DNA of 64,000 bases from Cepaea nemoralis. Lineage: Eukaryota; Mollusca; Gastropoda; Stylommatophora; Helicidae. The stretch covers positions 1 through 64,000 of the forward strand of contig JACEFZ010005524.1 in NCBI GenBank assembly GCA_014155875.1. Reading direction: 5' to 3'. The translations under genes and the position numbers were made by a program. The notes under the pieces were generated by a model, which did no database searches, had not been told where the DNA came from, and saw only the letters and a list, made by a program, of their open reading frames with translations. Within the stretch, counting starts at the first letter, position 1. Every line of letters begins with the position of its first letter. Positions 35,301 through 45,021 of the stretch are shown here, piece after piece.

Positions 35301-36187
35301 CTGGTATTGAGAAAAAGAACACTCAGCATGAAACCGAAAGAAGAGAAATAACCCTAAACTACATAAAAGAACATTACCCAAGCAGGAATTGGACCCATGC
35401 ATATACAGATGGATCAGCCAAAAATTCAATAGAGAATGGAGGAGGAGGAATTCTCCTAAATTTAAAAAATGGAGCGAAAAAAACACATTCAATGGCAACT
35501 GGAAAATTTTCAAGTAACTTCAAAGCGGAGGTAGAGGCTCTGAAAACTGCAGCAGAAATGCTCCTGATGGAGGAAAATAAAGAGAAGCAAATAGCTATCT
35601 TCACAGATGCAAAGTCAGCTGTCTCAATACTGAAGAGCAATAACAGCACAGAACTAACTGACCTAAGAGCAGCACTCCATGGTCTATGCCAGAAATCCAA
35701 AAAAGTTGTAATACAGTGGATCCCATCACATTGCAGTATACCTGGAAACGAAGAGGCTGACAGACTGGCAAAAGAGGGCGGACGACTACCACAGCCTGAC
35801 ATAGACATAACCTATAATGAGGCAAAGAGGTTGATAAAAAGCACTTATAGAACCAAATGGGAATCAGAGCATCCAGGCCATCAGAAGGATGATGCATATT
35901 ACAAACTCGACCGAAGAGAACAAGTAGCAATCTTCAGACTCCGCACAGGACATAACAGGCTGAAATACCACTTGTTCAATAAACTAAAGATAGGAGATAC
36001 CGATGAATGTAATTGTAGAACTGGAAAAATGACAGCAAAACATTTGCTGCAGGATTGCCCAACGTATGCAGAACAGAGAAAGATATTTTGGCCCACACCT
36101 GCTTCATTTGAGGACAAGCTCTATGGAGATATCAACAAGCTAAAGTTGACCGCAGATTACTTTAACTATATACAGGTTGACATTTAA
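32336..36187 (+). CDS. LINE ORF: APE endonuclease, reverse transcriptase, RNase H
   Basis: A 1,283-residue protein that copies LINE RNA at a nicked target site. The apurinic-like endonuclease occupies about residues 60-275 (ILQWNAEGV 65-73, IQETHL 94-99, GDFNSRSERWG 188-198, GSDHRPI 264-270). The reverse transcriptase spans roughly 500-780, with GYRPISLL, AVWIDLEKAFDKVW, GVPQGGVLSPTLF and the catalytic FADD at 725-728. RNase H is about 1020-1150, with all four acidic residues visible: D1025 in YTDGS, E1065 in AEVEAL, D1091 in FTDAKSA and D1142 in GNEEADRLA. A C-C-H-C knuckle (C1225, C1227, H1236, C1241) closes the protein. The frame is uninterrupted and A-rich. The start could also be Met2, Met5 or Met34. 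Confidence 0.92.
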   Translation: MMPQMKINRYGANPVKSHQAVIVPGPLPRGGPPMTTGGHLPLCCGVKAQRSRLRAIDQTPRTLNILQWNAEGVYNKKASLTQRLHKDRIDVACIQETHLNANRTFSVEGYQATRFDREGHKGGVVILTRNTIPCSEVSVISDNQTEIIGVDIMIKDVKIRIYNLYSPADKDLTLSNMEITDTNCIVVGDFNSRSERWGYPDTDKRGDEVEDWEIDSNLHLLNKADDTPSFYSRRWITTSTPDLAFCTGDILHKIDRHVLDQLAGSDHRPIKLVINMEYVPQEQKPLPRWNYKRADWDRFAILTDKYCENVNTRYGNMKQMVESLNRAIIQAATESIPRGARKNYKPYWTEELQFLEDKVEDARKTAEREQTTEANISLKAISAKYKRTVNQTTRDCWRKKTENLNFDRDGNKLWKLVKAMNNEGPRNKQITIKQRNALLTGKKAANALMEHYASANHIDITAEQKKAIKDKQIHHTYTETAAEYMMANLTMEEMEQAMNTLKKKTSPGKDGITNEMLIGLGTKAKKKLLAVLNYSWKRGIVPQAWKEAILIPVPKKGKDLEEPNGYRPISLLSCVGKLMERIINGRLTWHLEENQLLTPHQAGFRKYRSTEDQITYIAQEIEDAFQEKKHTLAVWIDLEKAFDKVWKEGLKVKLQKMHVCGKMYKWISHYLENRTARTKVQGQTSKMMLLEQGVPQGGVLSPTLFLAYINDITENFPARVHTSSFADDLAIWTSEEYISTANSRIQQALLALEDWSKSWLVKISEEKTTCTVFSLSTKTQQPKLVLNGKILRHEENPNYLGVTFDRRLTWKTQVEKNRTRARQRMAIMKKLAGTTWGADEKVLKKLYTGRVRPVLEYGIAAWATAAKSNFNKISRVQNQGMRIITGSLKTTPINELEKITCLQPMQDRRDSRAQQQAEKFRRLTDHPMYNRFNGFGKGRLKRSNFVETAKRRIRSDPILNISTVMPIHNAHKFPAWRQQQLPEMIENIPGIEKKNTQHETERREITLNYIKEHYPSRNWTHAYTDGSAKNSIENGGGGILLNLKNGAKKTHSMATGKFSSNFKAEVEALKTAAEMLLMEENKEKQIAIFTDAKSAVSILKSNNSTELTDLRAALHGLCQKSKKVVIQWIPSHCSIPGNEEADRLAKEGGRLPQPDIDITYNEAKRLIKSTYRTKWESEHPGHQKDDAYYKLDRREQVAIFRLRTGHNRLKYHLFNKLKIGDTDECNCRTGKMTAKHLLQDCPTYAEQRKIFWPTPASFEDKLYGDINKLKLTADYFNYIQVDI

Positions 36188-36204
36188 AGGTGCATGAAGA
36201 CCCA

Positions 36205-36500
36205 GAGGCATGAAATGGAATATTGCTTGGATAGCAAATCCATTACGTGGAAAGTCCAAATCAAAAGCCCATTGTGTGGGCTTCATAAAAGGTGGAAAAG
36301 TGTCCTAGTGGCACGAAATGGAATATTGCTTGGATAGCAAATCCATTACGTGGAAAGTCTGAATCAAAAGCCCACTGTGTGGGCTTCATAAAAGGTGGAA
36401 AAGTGTCCTAGTGGCACGAAATGGAATATTGCTTGGCTAGCAAATCCATTACATGGAAAGTCCGAATCGAAAGCTCACTGTGTGGATGTCATCTGCAGAC
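36205..36500 (+). repeat. ~103-bp tandem repeat in the LINE 3' UTR, three copies
   Basis: GAAATGGAATATTGCTTGG recurs at about 36212, 36315 and 36419, each followed by TAGCAAATCCATTACGTGG and GCCCACTGTGTGGGCTTC. The last is itself a short inverted repeat (GCCCAC...GTGGGC), so each unit adds a hairpin. Confidence 0.9.
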
Positions 36501-36930
36501 TGCATACTTCTGGTTTCCGGAAGAACAGCCTATGGTGAATGGAAGGCCCAATATACGGAAGTGAGGCTAAGCAGCCATGTGCAGGACGTGACGATTCCTT
36601 GGGTGAGCCCAGTACCAGAGCGCTATGTATCGGCTCTGCAAGTATGGAAGCCTCCTTGGATGGCGGGGAATGCCCATGGTCTGCCCCTGCCTTCCCTTGA
36701 GGGCTGACCAGGATCTTTGGCTGTTCTATATGGACCAGCTGGGATGGGGGATAACACCACAACAGTGAGAGTCAAACGTCCTAAGAAACCCCCGGGAAGG
36801 TTAACCCGGTCAACAAATGCCTGCAGAAGTCGGATGTGTCGGCCTAACGGCGCAAGAACGCAGCTCTGCTGTAAACAGGCACAACGCAATCACATCCGAA
36901 AAAAAACTCCGGATGAACGAAGAAGAAGAA

Positions 36931-37264
36931 GAACGAGCTGATAAACTGACTGGCTTTGCACCCACTGCAGATGGCCAGCCCATGGATCGTGCCGATGTTA
37001 TTAGCGTCCTTAAAAACATGTCGAGAACAGAAAGCTTTGACGTCAGTGAATCCACATCGCTGTCCAGGATGAAAGACTAGGGAGTAAGAGTTGGCACGGT
37101 CAGACACGAGAGGTACATCGGGAAAACGAGGTACCTCGTTAACACAGAACTGGCACTATTAGCCACCGAACGCTGATGCTTATTCTGCAGGGAGGATCTG
37201 AGTACCTATGGACCTGTCCGGGGTGCAATGAGGATACCCCAACTGATAACTGATAATCAGTTAA
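36931..37264 (+). pseudogene. Older LINE, right part (C-terminus and 3' end)
   Basis: Continues the interrupted RNase H frame as ERADKLTGFAPTADGQPMDR, then VSESTSLSRMKD, and in shifted frames [30 protein letters not shown]. The 3' end CTGATAACTGATAATCAGTT abuts histone H3 sequence. The same C-terminal region is at 51185-51420. Confidence 0.8.
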
Positions 37265-37405
37265 AAGAGCGACGGTGCCGGGCCTGTAACGATGGGGTTT
37301 CTTCACACCACTGGTGTCTGGTGCTGATTTCCTGGCGGCCTTAATGGCCAATTGTTTGCGTGGAGCCTGGGCAGATTTACGAGCGGTCTGCTTGGTTCTA
37401 GCCGT
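37265..37405 (-). pseudogene. Histone H3 N-tail pseudogene fragment
   Basis: The minus strand encodes [20 protein letters not shown] followed by [20 protein letters not shown] and PGTVAL, that is histone H3 residues 1 to about 48. The start codon reads ACG in place of ATG, two codons of the STGGKAPRK segment are missing, and T/I and A/D changes are present. Homology stops at Leu48 exactly where the older LINE begins, so the rest of the H3 gene is gone. Confidence 0.9.
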
Positions 37406-37639
37406 ATTGTAGCCGAAAGCGACGTGCGAATACAATATACATGAATACACAGAACCCATAAACCCGGGAAGGCAGTCTGCCCATGGGAGGAGGCATCCAG
37501 AAAAGATACCGCAACAGTTGAAGTGAGAAGGTATTAGCCTAAGAGGCACGGGCTAGAAAAGGGGCATTACAATGGATGCCTTGCGCTATCCTGTTTGTAA
37601 GCTATACTGGAATAGACGCATGGCAAATGTTGATCGCAG

Positions 37640-37657
37640 AAGAAGAAGAAGAAGAAG

Positions 37658-37688
<31 letters not shown>

Positions 37689-37760
37689 CTGAAAGAAAAA
37701 GAAACAGCAGCAACCGCAAAAGAAGAAGAGGAAGGACAAAAAAAAAAAAAAAGAAGAGAA
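37640..37760. repeat. (GAA)n array and A-rich tract
   Basis: (GAA)n of about 50 bp, then A-rich purine DNA with an A13 run. Confidence 0.9.
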
Positions 37761-37844
37761 GAAGTAATCTAGAATTCACAACCCAATGTTTAGCTTGATA
37801 ATATGAGAAACACAAGATGTCTTTTCCTGATTTCATCTGACAAC

Positions 37845-37868
37845 GCCCCCCCCCCCCCCCCCCCCCCC
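37845..37868. repeat. Poly-C tract, longest in the window
   Basis: About 24 consecutive cytosines. Confidence 0.95.
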
Positions 37869-37989
37869 ACATCCCACCGAGATAAACGGAGGACGAGAAG
37901 ATGAAGAGGTGGATCAGACAACGGAGCCGCGGTCACTGTGGTTAGTATACTTTCCTACCAGGACAATGGTCCCGATTCAATCTTCTTGT

Positions 37990-38235
37990 TCGCATATCCT
38001 TTACAGGACATCGCTGTCAACATCAGCATCTTTCAGCTGATTGTTGATTTCTTGGCAAGATTACGCTCAGTAGTTTGCCATTGCTTTCTGAGCGACCGGC
38101 TCACATACCCCGTAAGTTACCTACACGGAGAGAACCGCTACCGATTCTCGCGAAACGTCACGTTACTCACGAGAATATACGGGATAACGGAGAAAGTCGT
38201 GTAATCCCTAGACCAGGGAGCCGGCCCTAATTCAA
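37990..38235 (-). mobile_element. SINE-B copy, reverse orientation
   Basis: TATCCTTTACAGGACATCGC, CTCAGTAGTTTGCCATTGC, GAGAACCGCTACCGATTCTC and AATATACGGGATAACGG. Close to the copy at 10065 in sub-type. Confidence 0.85.
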
Positions 38236-38384
38236 TCACTAGCAGGATTTGTTGTTCCCGGGCATTACGGCTCAGAGGTCGACCCAGCCTGGTAACATTG
38301 GAACCTGACAGTGTCCAGAATTGTCGGGCAAATGTCTGGAAAAGGACAACGACGAGGATTTAGAATGAGAATTGGCCATCCCAT

Positions 38385-38725
38385 CTCATGGCGTGGTCTA
38401 AAATATGTGATTGTCTAGAATACCTGGTCTAGAATACCCTCAGGTCAAGTATATGTAAAAGGTATGGGATATTTGAAGGCCCGGAATACTTATAGGTCTG
38501 GAATATTTAAAGATCTAGAATACCTGTAGGTCTGGAATATGTAAAGTTCCAGAATACCTCTAGGTCTGGAATATGTACAGATATAGAATACCTCTAGGTC
38601 AGGAATATGTAAAGATCTAGAATACCCGAAAGTCTGTGTGAAGGTACATATATGAAAATGTTAAGGTCTAGAATACTCTAGAATATGTAGAGCAACTGAA
38701 GGTCTGGAATACCTGAAGGTCTAAC
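38385..38725. repeat. ~35-bp degenerate tandem array
   Basis: About nine units built on TCTAGAATACC, TAGGTCTGGAATATGTAAAG. TCTAGA and GGAATA marks allow the period to be followed. Confidence 0.85.
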
Positions 38726-38729
38726 ACTT

Positions 38730-39280
38730 CACACCACAAACGGCATTATCTACCATGGAACTAGTCTTGCGTTTAAACGACAACATTGACCACACCGATA
38801 TCCCAACAACCTCACCGCCAATTGTAATCACGAAAGACCCGCGAGCAATCAGCTGAAGACATTGCCGTGTTGGATGACACAGCTGTTATCATTACGGGAC
38901 ACGGTTTAGCGATACCATCCCATGGTTCACGTTGTGTCTAGATTACCATACATGTTCCCCGGTGTATGACAAGAATGTACTTGACATATTTTATTCACCC
39001 ATCTGATCTTTGCTAGTCGTCGTGTAGAAATGGTCAAGTTGTTTCCTTCGCACTCTCAGGGTCATGGGTTTTATTTTCGATCTCCTGCCGTTCTAACTAC
39101 GAATGCAAAGAAGGAGAGGAGGAGACACAGTTGCCCTAACAATATTAACATCAGTATTAATTGTCATCGCCATGTGTTGTGCTATCTGGCATGGAGGAGT
39201 GTGTGCCTCTTCAGTTTTATAGCAGTATGAATTATCCCATCTTTCCAGGATATGACATACTGTTCAGCCTCTCTATATCT
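38730..39280. other. Intron 1, nothing firmly recognised
   Basis: A B-box-like CAGGGTCATGGGTTTTATTTTC near 39060 could be a decayed SINE. No gene seen. Confidence 0.4.
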
Positions 39281-39945
39281 CTCTGTCGCGCTATCTCACT
39301 CGCTCTGTCTCTGCCTCTCTCTCTCTGCCTCTGACTCTCTCTCTGCCTCTGACTCTCTCTGCCTCTGACTCTCTCTCTGCCCCTGACTCTCTCTCTGCCT
39401 CTGACTCTCTCTCTCTCTGCCTTTGCCTATCTCTGCCACTGCCCCTCTCTTTGCTTCTCTCGCTCTGTCTCTATCTGTATCTCTCTGTCATTCTCTCTGT
39501 CTCTCTTCCTTTCTCTTTGTCTCTGTTCCTTTCTCTCCGTTTCTTCTCCGTTCTCTCTTCCTTTCTCTTTGTCTCTTCCTTTTTCTTTGTCTCTCTTCCT
39601 TTCTCGTTGTCTCTCTTCCTTTCTCTTTGTCTCTCTTCCTTTCTCTTTGTCTCTCTTCCTTTCTCTTTGTCTCTCTCCCTTTCTCTTTCTGTTTCTCTTT
39701 CTTTCCCCCTCTTGTTATCTCTCTTCATTTCTCTCTCTGTCTCTATTCCTTGATTTCTCTCTGCCTATTTCTGTCTCTCTTCCTTTTCTCCTCTCTCGGT
39801 CTCTCTTAATTTCTCTCTGTGTCTCTATTCCTTTCGCTTGGTCTCTGTTCCTTTCTCTTGGTTTCTCTTCCTTTCCCTCTGTCTCTCTTCCTTTCCTATC
39901 TCTCTTCATTTCTCTCTGTCTCTCTTCCTTTATCTGTCTGTCTGT
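39280..39945. repeat. CT-rich minisatellite (20-bp TCTCTCTTCCTTTCTCTTTG)
   Basis: CTCTG-type units at the left grade into a 20-bp TCTCTCTTCCTTTCTCTTTG unit repeated several times, then variants. All long ORFs over it are artefacts, although one runs on into the LINE fragment that follows. Confidence 0.9.
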
Positions 39946-39984
39946 ATGTGTCTACATGCATGTGTCTGTGTCGGATATTCTCCG

Positions 39985-40627
39985 TGTCTCAGTTTATAAA
40001 CGCCTTCAGTTACTACCATTCCGCAAACGCCTGCTTTTCAATAAAGCTAAACTAATTCACAAAATCCTGCATCGGAATGCCCCAAATTACCTTTGGCCTT
40101 TGTTTAAATATAATGCTAGACACAGTAAACGTTTAAATATACTACACATTCCGAAGCCTAGGATTGACTTATACAAAACAAGCATGACGTACTCTGCATC
40201 TCAGCTGTGGAACAATCTTCCACAAGAAATCAAAGACATCACCAATCTCTATTCATATAATCGCAAATTATTCGAACACTATCTCAATATGGATTACCTT
40301 CCCCCTTAATAATTGAGATAATAATAATAATAACAAAACCCTAGTATAACAGCCAATCACCTTTTTGTAGGCCAGTATATTCCACATGGCTAATAACAAG
40401 TGTCAGACCATTATCTAATATTACTGTGTCGTGTAGTTTTGATGTTTGCATTTTGCCCATGCCTTTATAATGTATATCTTTTATATTGTTACTGTTCTTT
40501 GTTAGTCCTTGAATGATGTGTGAATGAAATAATGTATGAAAGAGAGTGATAGAAGGGCAGAATGTTAGACGGGCCTGCGTGCCCAATTCTTAACCCTTTG
40601 AAAATAAAGTTTGTTCGTTCGTTCGTT
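39985..40627 (+). pseudogene. L2/CR1-like LINE, C-terminus and 3' UTR
   Basis: Open frame to the stop at 40309 encoding LQLLPFRKRLLFNKAKLIHK, ILHRNAPNYLWPLF, HIPKPRIDLYKTSMTYSASQ, LWNNLPQEIKDI: the conserved tail after the RT in L2/CR1-type LINEs. The 3' UTR ends AAAATAAAGTTTGTTCG plus (GTTC)n. A 5'-truncated copy whose frame still looks intact over about 110 codons. Confidence 0.8.
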
Positions 40628-40629
40628 CT

Positions 40630-41685
40630 TACCAGTTACCACATCATCATCCATTGTTTTCCATTCATATTACATGGCTATAACGCCAACAATTGTCTTC
40701 TGTTATCTGTGACATGATTTGTTTCCATGCATTACTGCCTTGAGACTATTCTTCCCTTGTATACTCAAAAGAAATCCAAGGCTTTAACAAAGCTCGTTAA
40801 ATAAATTAACAATGGAAAACAACTTCTCACCTTAATGGACATGACACGACAAGAGCCGACGGCAGTATTAAGGCATTTATTAATGCGCTGCAGAATCACA
40901 CAGGACACTATTCTAGAACATAACCTGCCCTTTAAGACAGGGACGGGGGGTTATTTATATATCTAAGAATCAGCTCCCAATTCCACTACTCCATTAGCCT
41001 TGACGTCCAGTCTTCATTCAAAATAGTGTAGTCGTTTTTTCCTAAAACTCGTCTAAGGTTTTCTTGGCCCGGTCTTTTCATTGGATGAATCTTCGTCAAC
41101 ACATTATTCCTCTCCTTTCATTGCTCACTTGCCATATTTGCAAAACATTGCGTTGTCCAGATCTTATTCCCTTCTACACGGAGCTCTCAGAAAACACCGC
41201 CGTTTGGTGTCGTGGTCTCACAGCGTCTCCAGTTGCTGTCCTGTGACGCTTTTCACGTTCCCCTTGGTTTCTCTTATTGTCGTCTACTTTAGTGTGCCGT
41301 ATGGGAAAATCCTGTTTTCCTTCTTATATGTTTGGTGGTGGCGCGTGCCGTCATATGGCAATTACCAAGCTGCATCAGCTCCCAAGTGACACGCTTATTC
41401 TGGAACACTCCCCACAGCCTTTACCTTTTCTGCCACTTCCTTATTCATTCTTCTTTCCAAACCTTACCCTTCTCAACATCCCTTTTATTTTATCAGGTTA
41501 AACCAACCCACAAAAAAGCTGTCTTGTGCTTTCTCTTGCATATCCCTTTATTAATCTCCATATTATTCATCTCCATTTCATTTATCTTCTCAGTGTATTC
41601 TTAGGCTTCCCTCTATCTTTTGCCCTTTCAGTTTCAGAGAAATGACTTTGTAGTCAAGCAATTATCAAGTTTCCGCAGTTAGGCA
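40630..41685. other. Intron 1, nothing recognised
   Basis: About 1 kb without an identifiable gene or repeat. Confidence 0.45.
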
Positions 41686-41689
41686 GTTA

Positions 41690-42040
41690 TCAAGTTTCCT
41701 CAGTCAGAAGGAAATACTGGAAATGATATATACAGTCATTATAGAAACTGAAAAAATGGGCCTTAGTTTGAATAATAGAAAGACAGAAGTCATGGTGATA
41801 TCAAAGACACAGATTGTGCCTAAATGTGAAATTAAAGTAAATGTCATTATTTTGGGGCAAGTGCAGAAATTCAGATATACAGGCACAGGGATAACATCAA
41901 ATGGAAATGGATTACAGAGATACAGAACTGAATAGGACAAGCTTAAACTGCTTTTTGTCAAACTGAAGAACATTTTATGCAATAGGTTTTTATCCTTGGA
42001 AGTTAGAAAAATAGTTCTAGCATGTTACATAGATTCTCCC
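41690..42040 (+). pseudogene. RTE-like LINE reverse transcriptase fragment
   Basis: Encodes MGLSLNNRKTEVMVISKTQI, KFRYTGTGITSNGNG, then LKNILCNRFLSLEVRKIVLA, matching the region just after the RT catalytic block in the endonuclease/RT family that also gives 53950-54600. It lacks the domain upstream and has one stop. Directly after it, 42045-42130 resembles one arm of the fold-back at 47691. Confidence 0.75.
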
Positions 42041-42514
42041 TCTGTGAATTCTTGCAACATAAAAGGTAAATACAAAACTTGGAACGGAAATATTTTGAAA
42101 AACCCCACAATCATTAAAAATACATCCTGTATAACCAGGTTTTCTCACTGTGTGTCTCATCTATTGCCAACGGATATTCCTCATCTCTTAATTTGCTGGA
42201 ATCTATCTAGTTCTCTCCTTAACTGAAAAGTGCGATGGGATGATTAATTGTCTTAATGAACTTCTGGTATATGTTATATTCAGTAGTTTTTCCCTATGCA
42301 ACCCCCTTTAATTTGATATATGATACATGTCTCTACCTATTAACAACTTTTAAGTCATAATTGTGACACATCCCTACTTCCCTTTTTTCTACCGTCCATT
42401 TTTGTTTGGTCCAAACCTACTTTTTGTTTTGCACTGAATAATTTAATTTTAGTCTTTCCATTCTGTGCAGGCAACAGTTGATATATTATTGTAGTTTATC
42501 ACTAAGTCTTTCAG

Positions 42515-42735
42515 TCGTGGTCACTGTGGTGAATTGGCTACGCTGGCTGCCTCTCACTTTAAAGGTTTTAGGTTTGATTCCCGGCCACGTTGTTTGGTTT
42601 ACGAGTGCGATTTTCTCAGAGACCCCTAAGGGTCGTCACTGGAGCTATGTTGTTTATATCTTTGTGCCACACTTTTGGTAGGCCGCTCTACAAAAATAGA
42701 CTGAGCCATCTGGGATAACACCCGGTGCATTGAAA
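42515..42735 (+). mobile_element. SINE-E copy
   Basis: Head GGTCACTGTGGTGAATTGGC, B box TAGGTTTGATTCCCG, body GTGCGATTTTCTCAGAGAC, AGGGTCGTCACTGGAGCTAT, CACCCGGTGCATTG. Confidence 0.8.
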
Positions 42736-42739
42736 TTGA

Positions 42740-43160
42740 TTCTCTTGCCATTTAAAAACCTTTACATTTTGTGTCTTTTAGTCATTTCCCACATTTCTGA
42801 TCAATGCGGCAACACTGATTTCACGTTAGAGTTACATTTTCTTTATTTGGTCTAGGTACACATTTCGCAAGATGACAAAAATCCTCTGCCAAAAATAGCA
42901 ACTTCAGATCACAAGTCTTATGGCTTGATCATTTCACCAAGGAAACTTTTGTGTTGGCATTCTGGCGGCGGCCATTATGCACAGTGTACATGTGTGGGCT
43001 GTTGGCTTGTCGAGACTCCTGTCTATTCCACTTTTCACATACGGCAGTGAGGAGCATTTCATGTGATATTCACTGGCACAGGAATGCAGCATAATGGAGA
43101 CAACCAATTGCCGTGAAGATGGAACTGCGACTAACTAGCTAGCTAACTAACCATGGATTT
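42740..43160. other. Intron 1, nothing recognised
   Basis: No identified repeat or gene. GACTAACTAGCTAGCTAACT near 43130 is a small AT-rich repeat. Confidence 0.45.
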
Positions 43161-43164
43161 TCTA

Positions 43165-43440
43165 AATGTCATGGCAGGGCAGACCAGGGACTAAGTCTTG
43201 GCCAGCAGTTGGTCTAGGAGTGAAGCTCCAACAGGCAGGCATTTAGAGCATTGGTTTGCTGATCCAGCAGTTTCTGCAGCTTGTCTTGTTACAGGTGTTT
43301 AGGTGTTGCCTTTCCTATAGAGTAAACTAGGCAGGCTGAGAGAGGGATCATGCTGCATAGGCAACACCTGGTCTCTACAATTCAGCCCAGGATTTGTATC
43401 ATAGAGAGGTATAACTCCATCCCTGGATTGTCCCCATTGA
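43165..43440 (-). repeat. Repeat C copy, reverse orientation
   Basis: CATGGCAGGGCAGACCAGG, TGGTTTGCTGATCCAGCAG, AGTAAACTAGGCAGGCTGAG, GATCATGCTGCATAGGCAAC. It also carries TGTTACAGGTGTTTAGGTGT where the two hAT insertions hit other copies. Confidence 0.75.
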
Positions 43441-43531
43441 AGCCTCAATGATTGAATCTGTTATTGCCCACTTTTATGTTAGTTGGTTAGTATTTCTCCA
43501 TTAACTTGTTATATTTTGGTGTATATTTCAG

Positions 43532-43611
43532 CAGCGACAGAGTGTTCTTGATAAGTTTCTGGGACTTTTCATTATGATATCGCTGGAAAACAAAGATGAA
43601 AACTTCATTGG
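43532..43611 (+). CDS. LYST: LYST exon 2
   Basis: Acceptor TATATTTCAG ends at 43531; strong donor GTAAGT starts at 43612. It carries model residues 38-64, QRQSVLDKFLGLFIMISLEN and KDENFI, with codon 64 split GG/A. The acceptor reads TTCAGCAG, a NAGNAG site that could add or drop one Gln. The residues are helical and hydrophobic, as expected for the start of an ARM-like array. Confidence 0.75.
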
Positions 43612-43825
43612 GTAAGTTGAGACCATTTCTTTACTTTGTAACTTTTTAAATGATGATCTATACCTTTTTGAATGTGTGGGCTTCTTTGGTAGCATGTATT
43701 ATCTTTTGTTGAAACAAGAAGGTGTTGATTGATCAAATCTCTTGCTGGAGTATATATGTGTAATCAACTCTGAAATGTAACCTGCCACAGCTGTGTTCCC
43801 ATTTAAACATATATTCTTTGGCAGA

Positions 43826-44530
43826 CTGTACAAGAATGTATGGGCAGAATTGGAATAAGTCTGCAAACAAAGCTAAAAGTCTACAAAGCAGTTGTATTAT
43901 CCACACTGCTATATGCTTGTGAAACCTGGACTGTTTATCAGCGACACGCTAGGAAATTAAACCACTTCCACACAGTCTGCCTTAGGAAGCTACTGAAGAT
44001 TAAATGGCAAGACAAGATCCCAGACACTGAAGTCCTAGAAAGAGCGTCCATGCACAGTATCCACACTCTACTAATGAAGAATCAGATTCGCTGGGCTGGT
44101 CACTTGACTCACATGCCAGATCACAGGCTCCCTAAACGAATTTTTTACGGCGAGTTGCGTTGTGGTAAACGCTCCCAAGGCGGCCAGAGGAAACGCTTTA
44201 AAGACACTGAAAATCTCACTGAATGCTTTTGGAATTCATCATGACACCTGGGAGACTGCAGCCAGAGACCGAAATTCGTGGCGTGCATCATTACGCAAGG
44301 GTGCAGTCACGTGTGAGGCAACTAGGACTGCAAGAGCTGTGAAGAAAAGATAGGACAGAAAAACCACTGCAGGAAATCCTTCTCCAGAAACGTCAAGCAT
44401 TCTTTGTCCACATTGTCAAAGAACATTTTGAGCCAAAATAGGCCTTATCTGCCATCTTAGAACTCACGGCTCCATACCTTCAACCCCACTGGATGAAATG
44501 AATGGTCATCATCATTCTTGATGGACAAAC
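43826..44530 (+). pseudogene. LINE fragment, RT C-terminal region with terminal C2H2 motif
   Basis: MGRIGISLQTKLKVYKAVVL, STLLYACETWTVYQRHARKL, RKLLKIKWQDKIPDTEVLER, IRWAGHLTHMPDHRLPKRIF, then a one-base shift near 44205 to LKTLKISLNAFGIHHDTWE and, further on, CPHCQ...GLICHLRTH, a C2H2-like end. A 5'-truncated LINE lying 215 bp after LYST exon 2. Confidence 0.85.
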
Positions 44531-44534
44531 AACA

Positions 44535-45020
44535 ACAAAAACAGATTCTAATTCATGTCCTTTGTTTCATTTTTATGAAATTTAAGTAAATTATCCCATA
44601 AATTTCATTTTTATTGAATTAATACAAATTGTTCATGAAACTAATTTAAGTATTCATCTTTAATGAACTACATCATGAGGTTCATTTAGAATAAGAAGAT
44701 GCTTGGTCAGATTTAAAACAGATTTTGGGGGTAGATGCAGATTATTTGTTGTAGACCAAGCAGTGCATGATCTCTCATCCTTTGGCCTAATACCATGTAG
44801 TGATTAATGCTTTATTTGCTATCACCAGATGACATTTTAATGTCTGTTACTTACCCACCTTTGAAGAAAACCAGAAATGCATGATCTTAGCACTACATCT
44901 GTGTAGTAAAGTTGTATTTTTCATTCAGTAAGGCACAGTGTATAAAGTGCTGCTCTATGCATATTTCTCTAGATCTGTTGCTTTCATCTAGGGGAGTTCA
45001 CTCCAAGGTGACAGAACCAT
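44535..45020. other. Intron 2, nothing recognised
   Basis: AT-rich with no identifiable element. Confidence 0.45.
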
Positions 45021-45021
45021 G

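Larger units (their letters stand above)
32059..36930 (+). mobile_element. Full-length non-LTR retrotransposon (RNase-H-bearing LINE)
   Basis: About 4.87 kb between 9-bp target duplications GAACGAGCT. It has a 277-bp 5' UTR beginning with a strong hairpin, a single 1,283-codon ORF, a 3' UTR with a threefold ~103-bp repeat, and a 3' tail ending in GAAGAAGAA. No ORF1 is present. A single APE-RT-RNase H protein recalls the Ingi/Vingi or related I-superfamily lineages; I cannot place it more finely without a tree. The intact ORF and exact duplications suggest a recent insertion. Confidence 0.88.

Noticed and set aside
37265..37405. Functional histone H3 gene
   Set aside because: Start codon is ACG, two codons are deleted and the gene stops at codon 48 at a LINE junction.
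39423..40309. Membrane protein fused to a C-terminal domain
   Set aside because: The first part is a CT-rich minisatellite; only the last ~110 codons are real, and they are the tail of an L2/CR1-like LINE.
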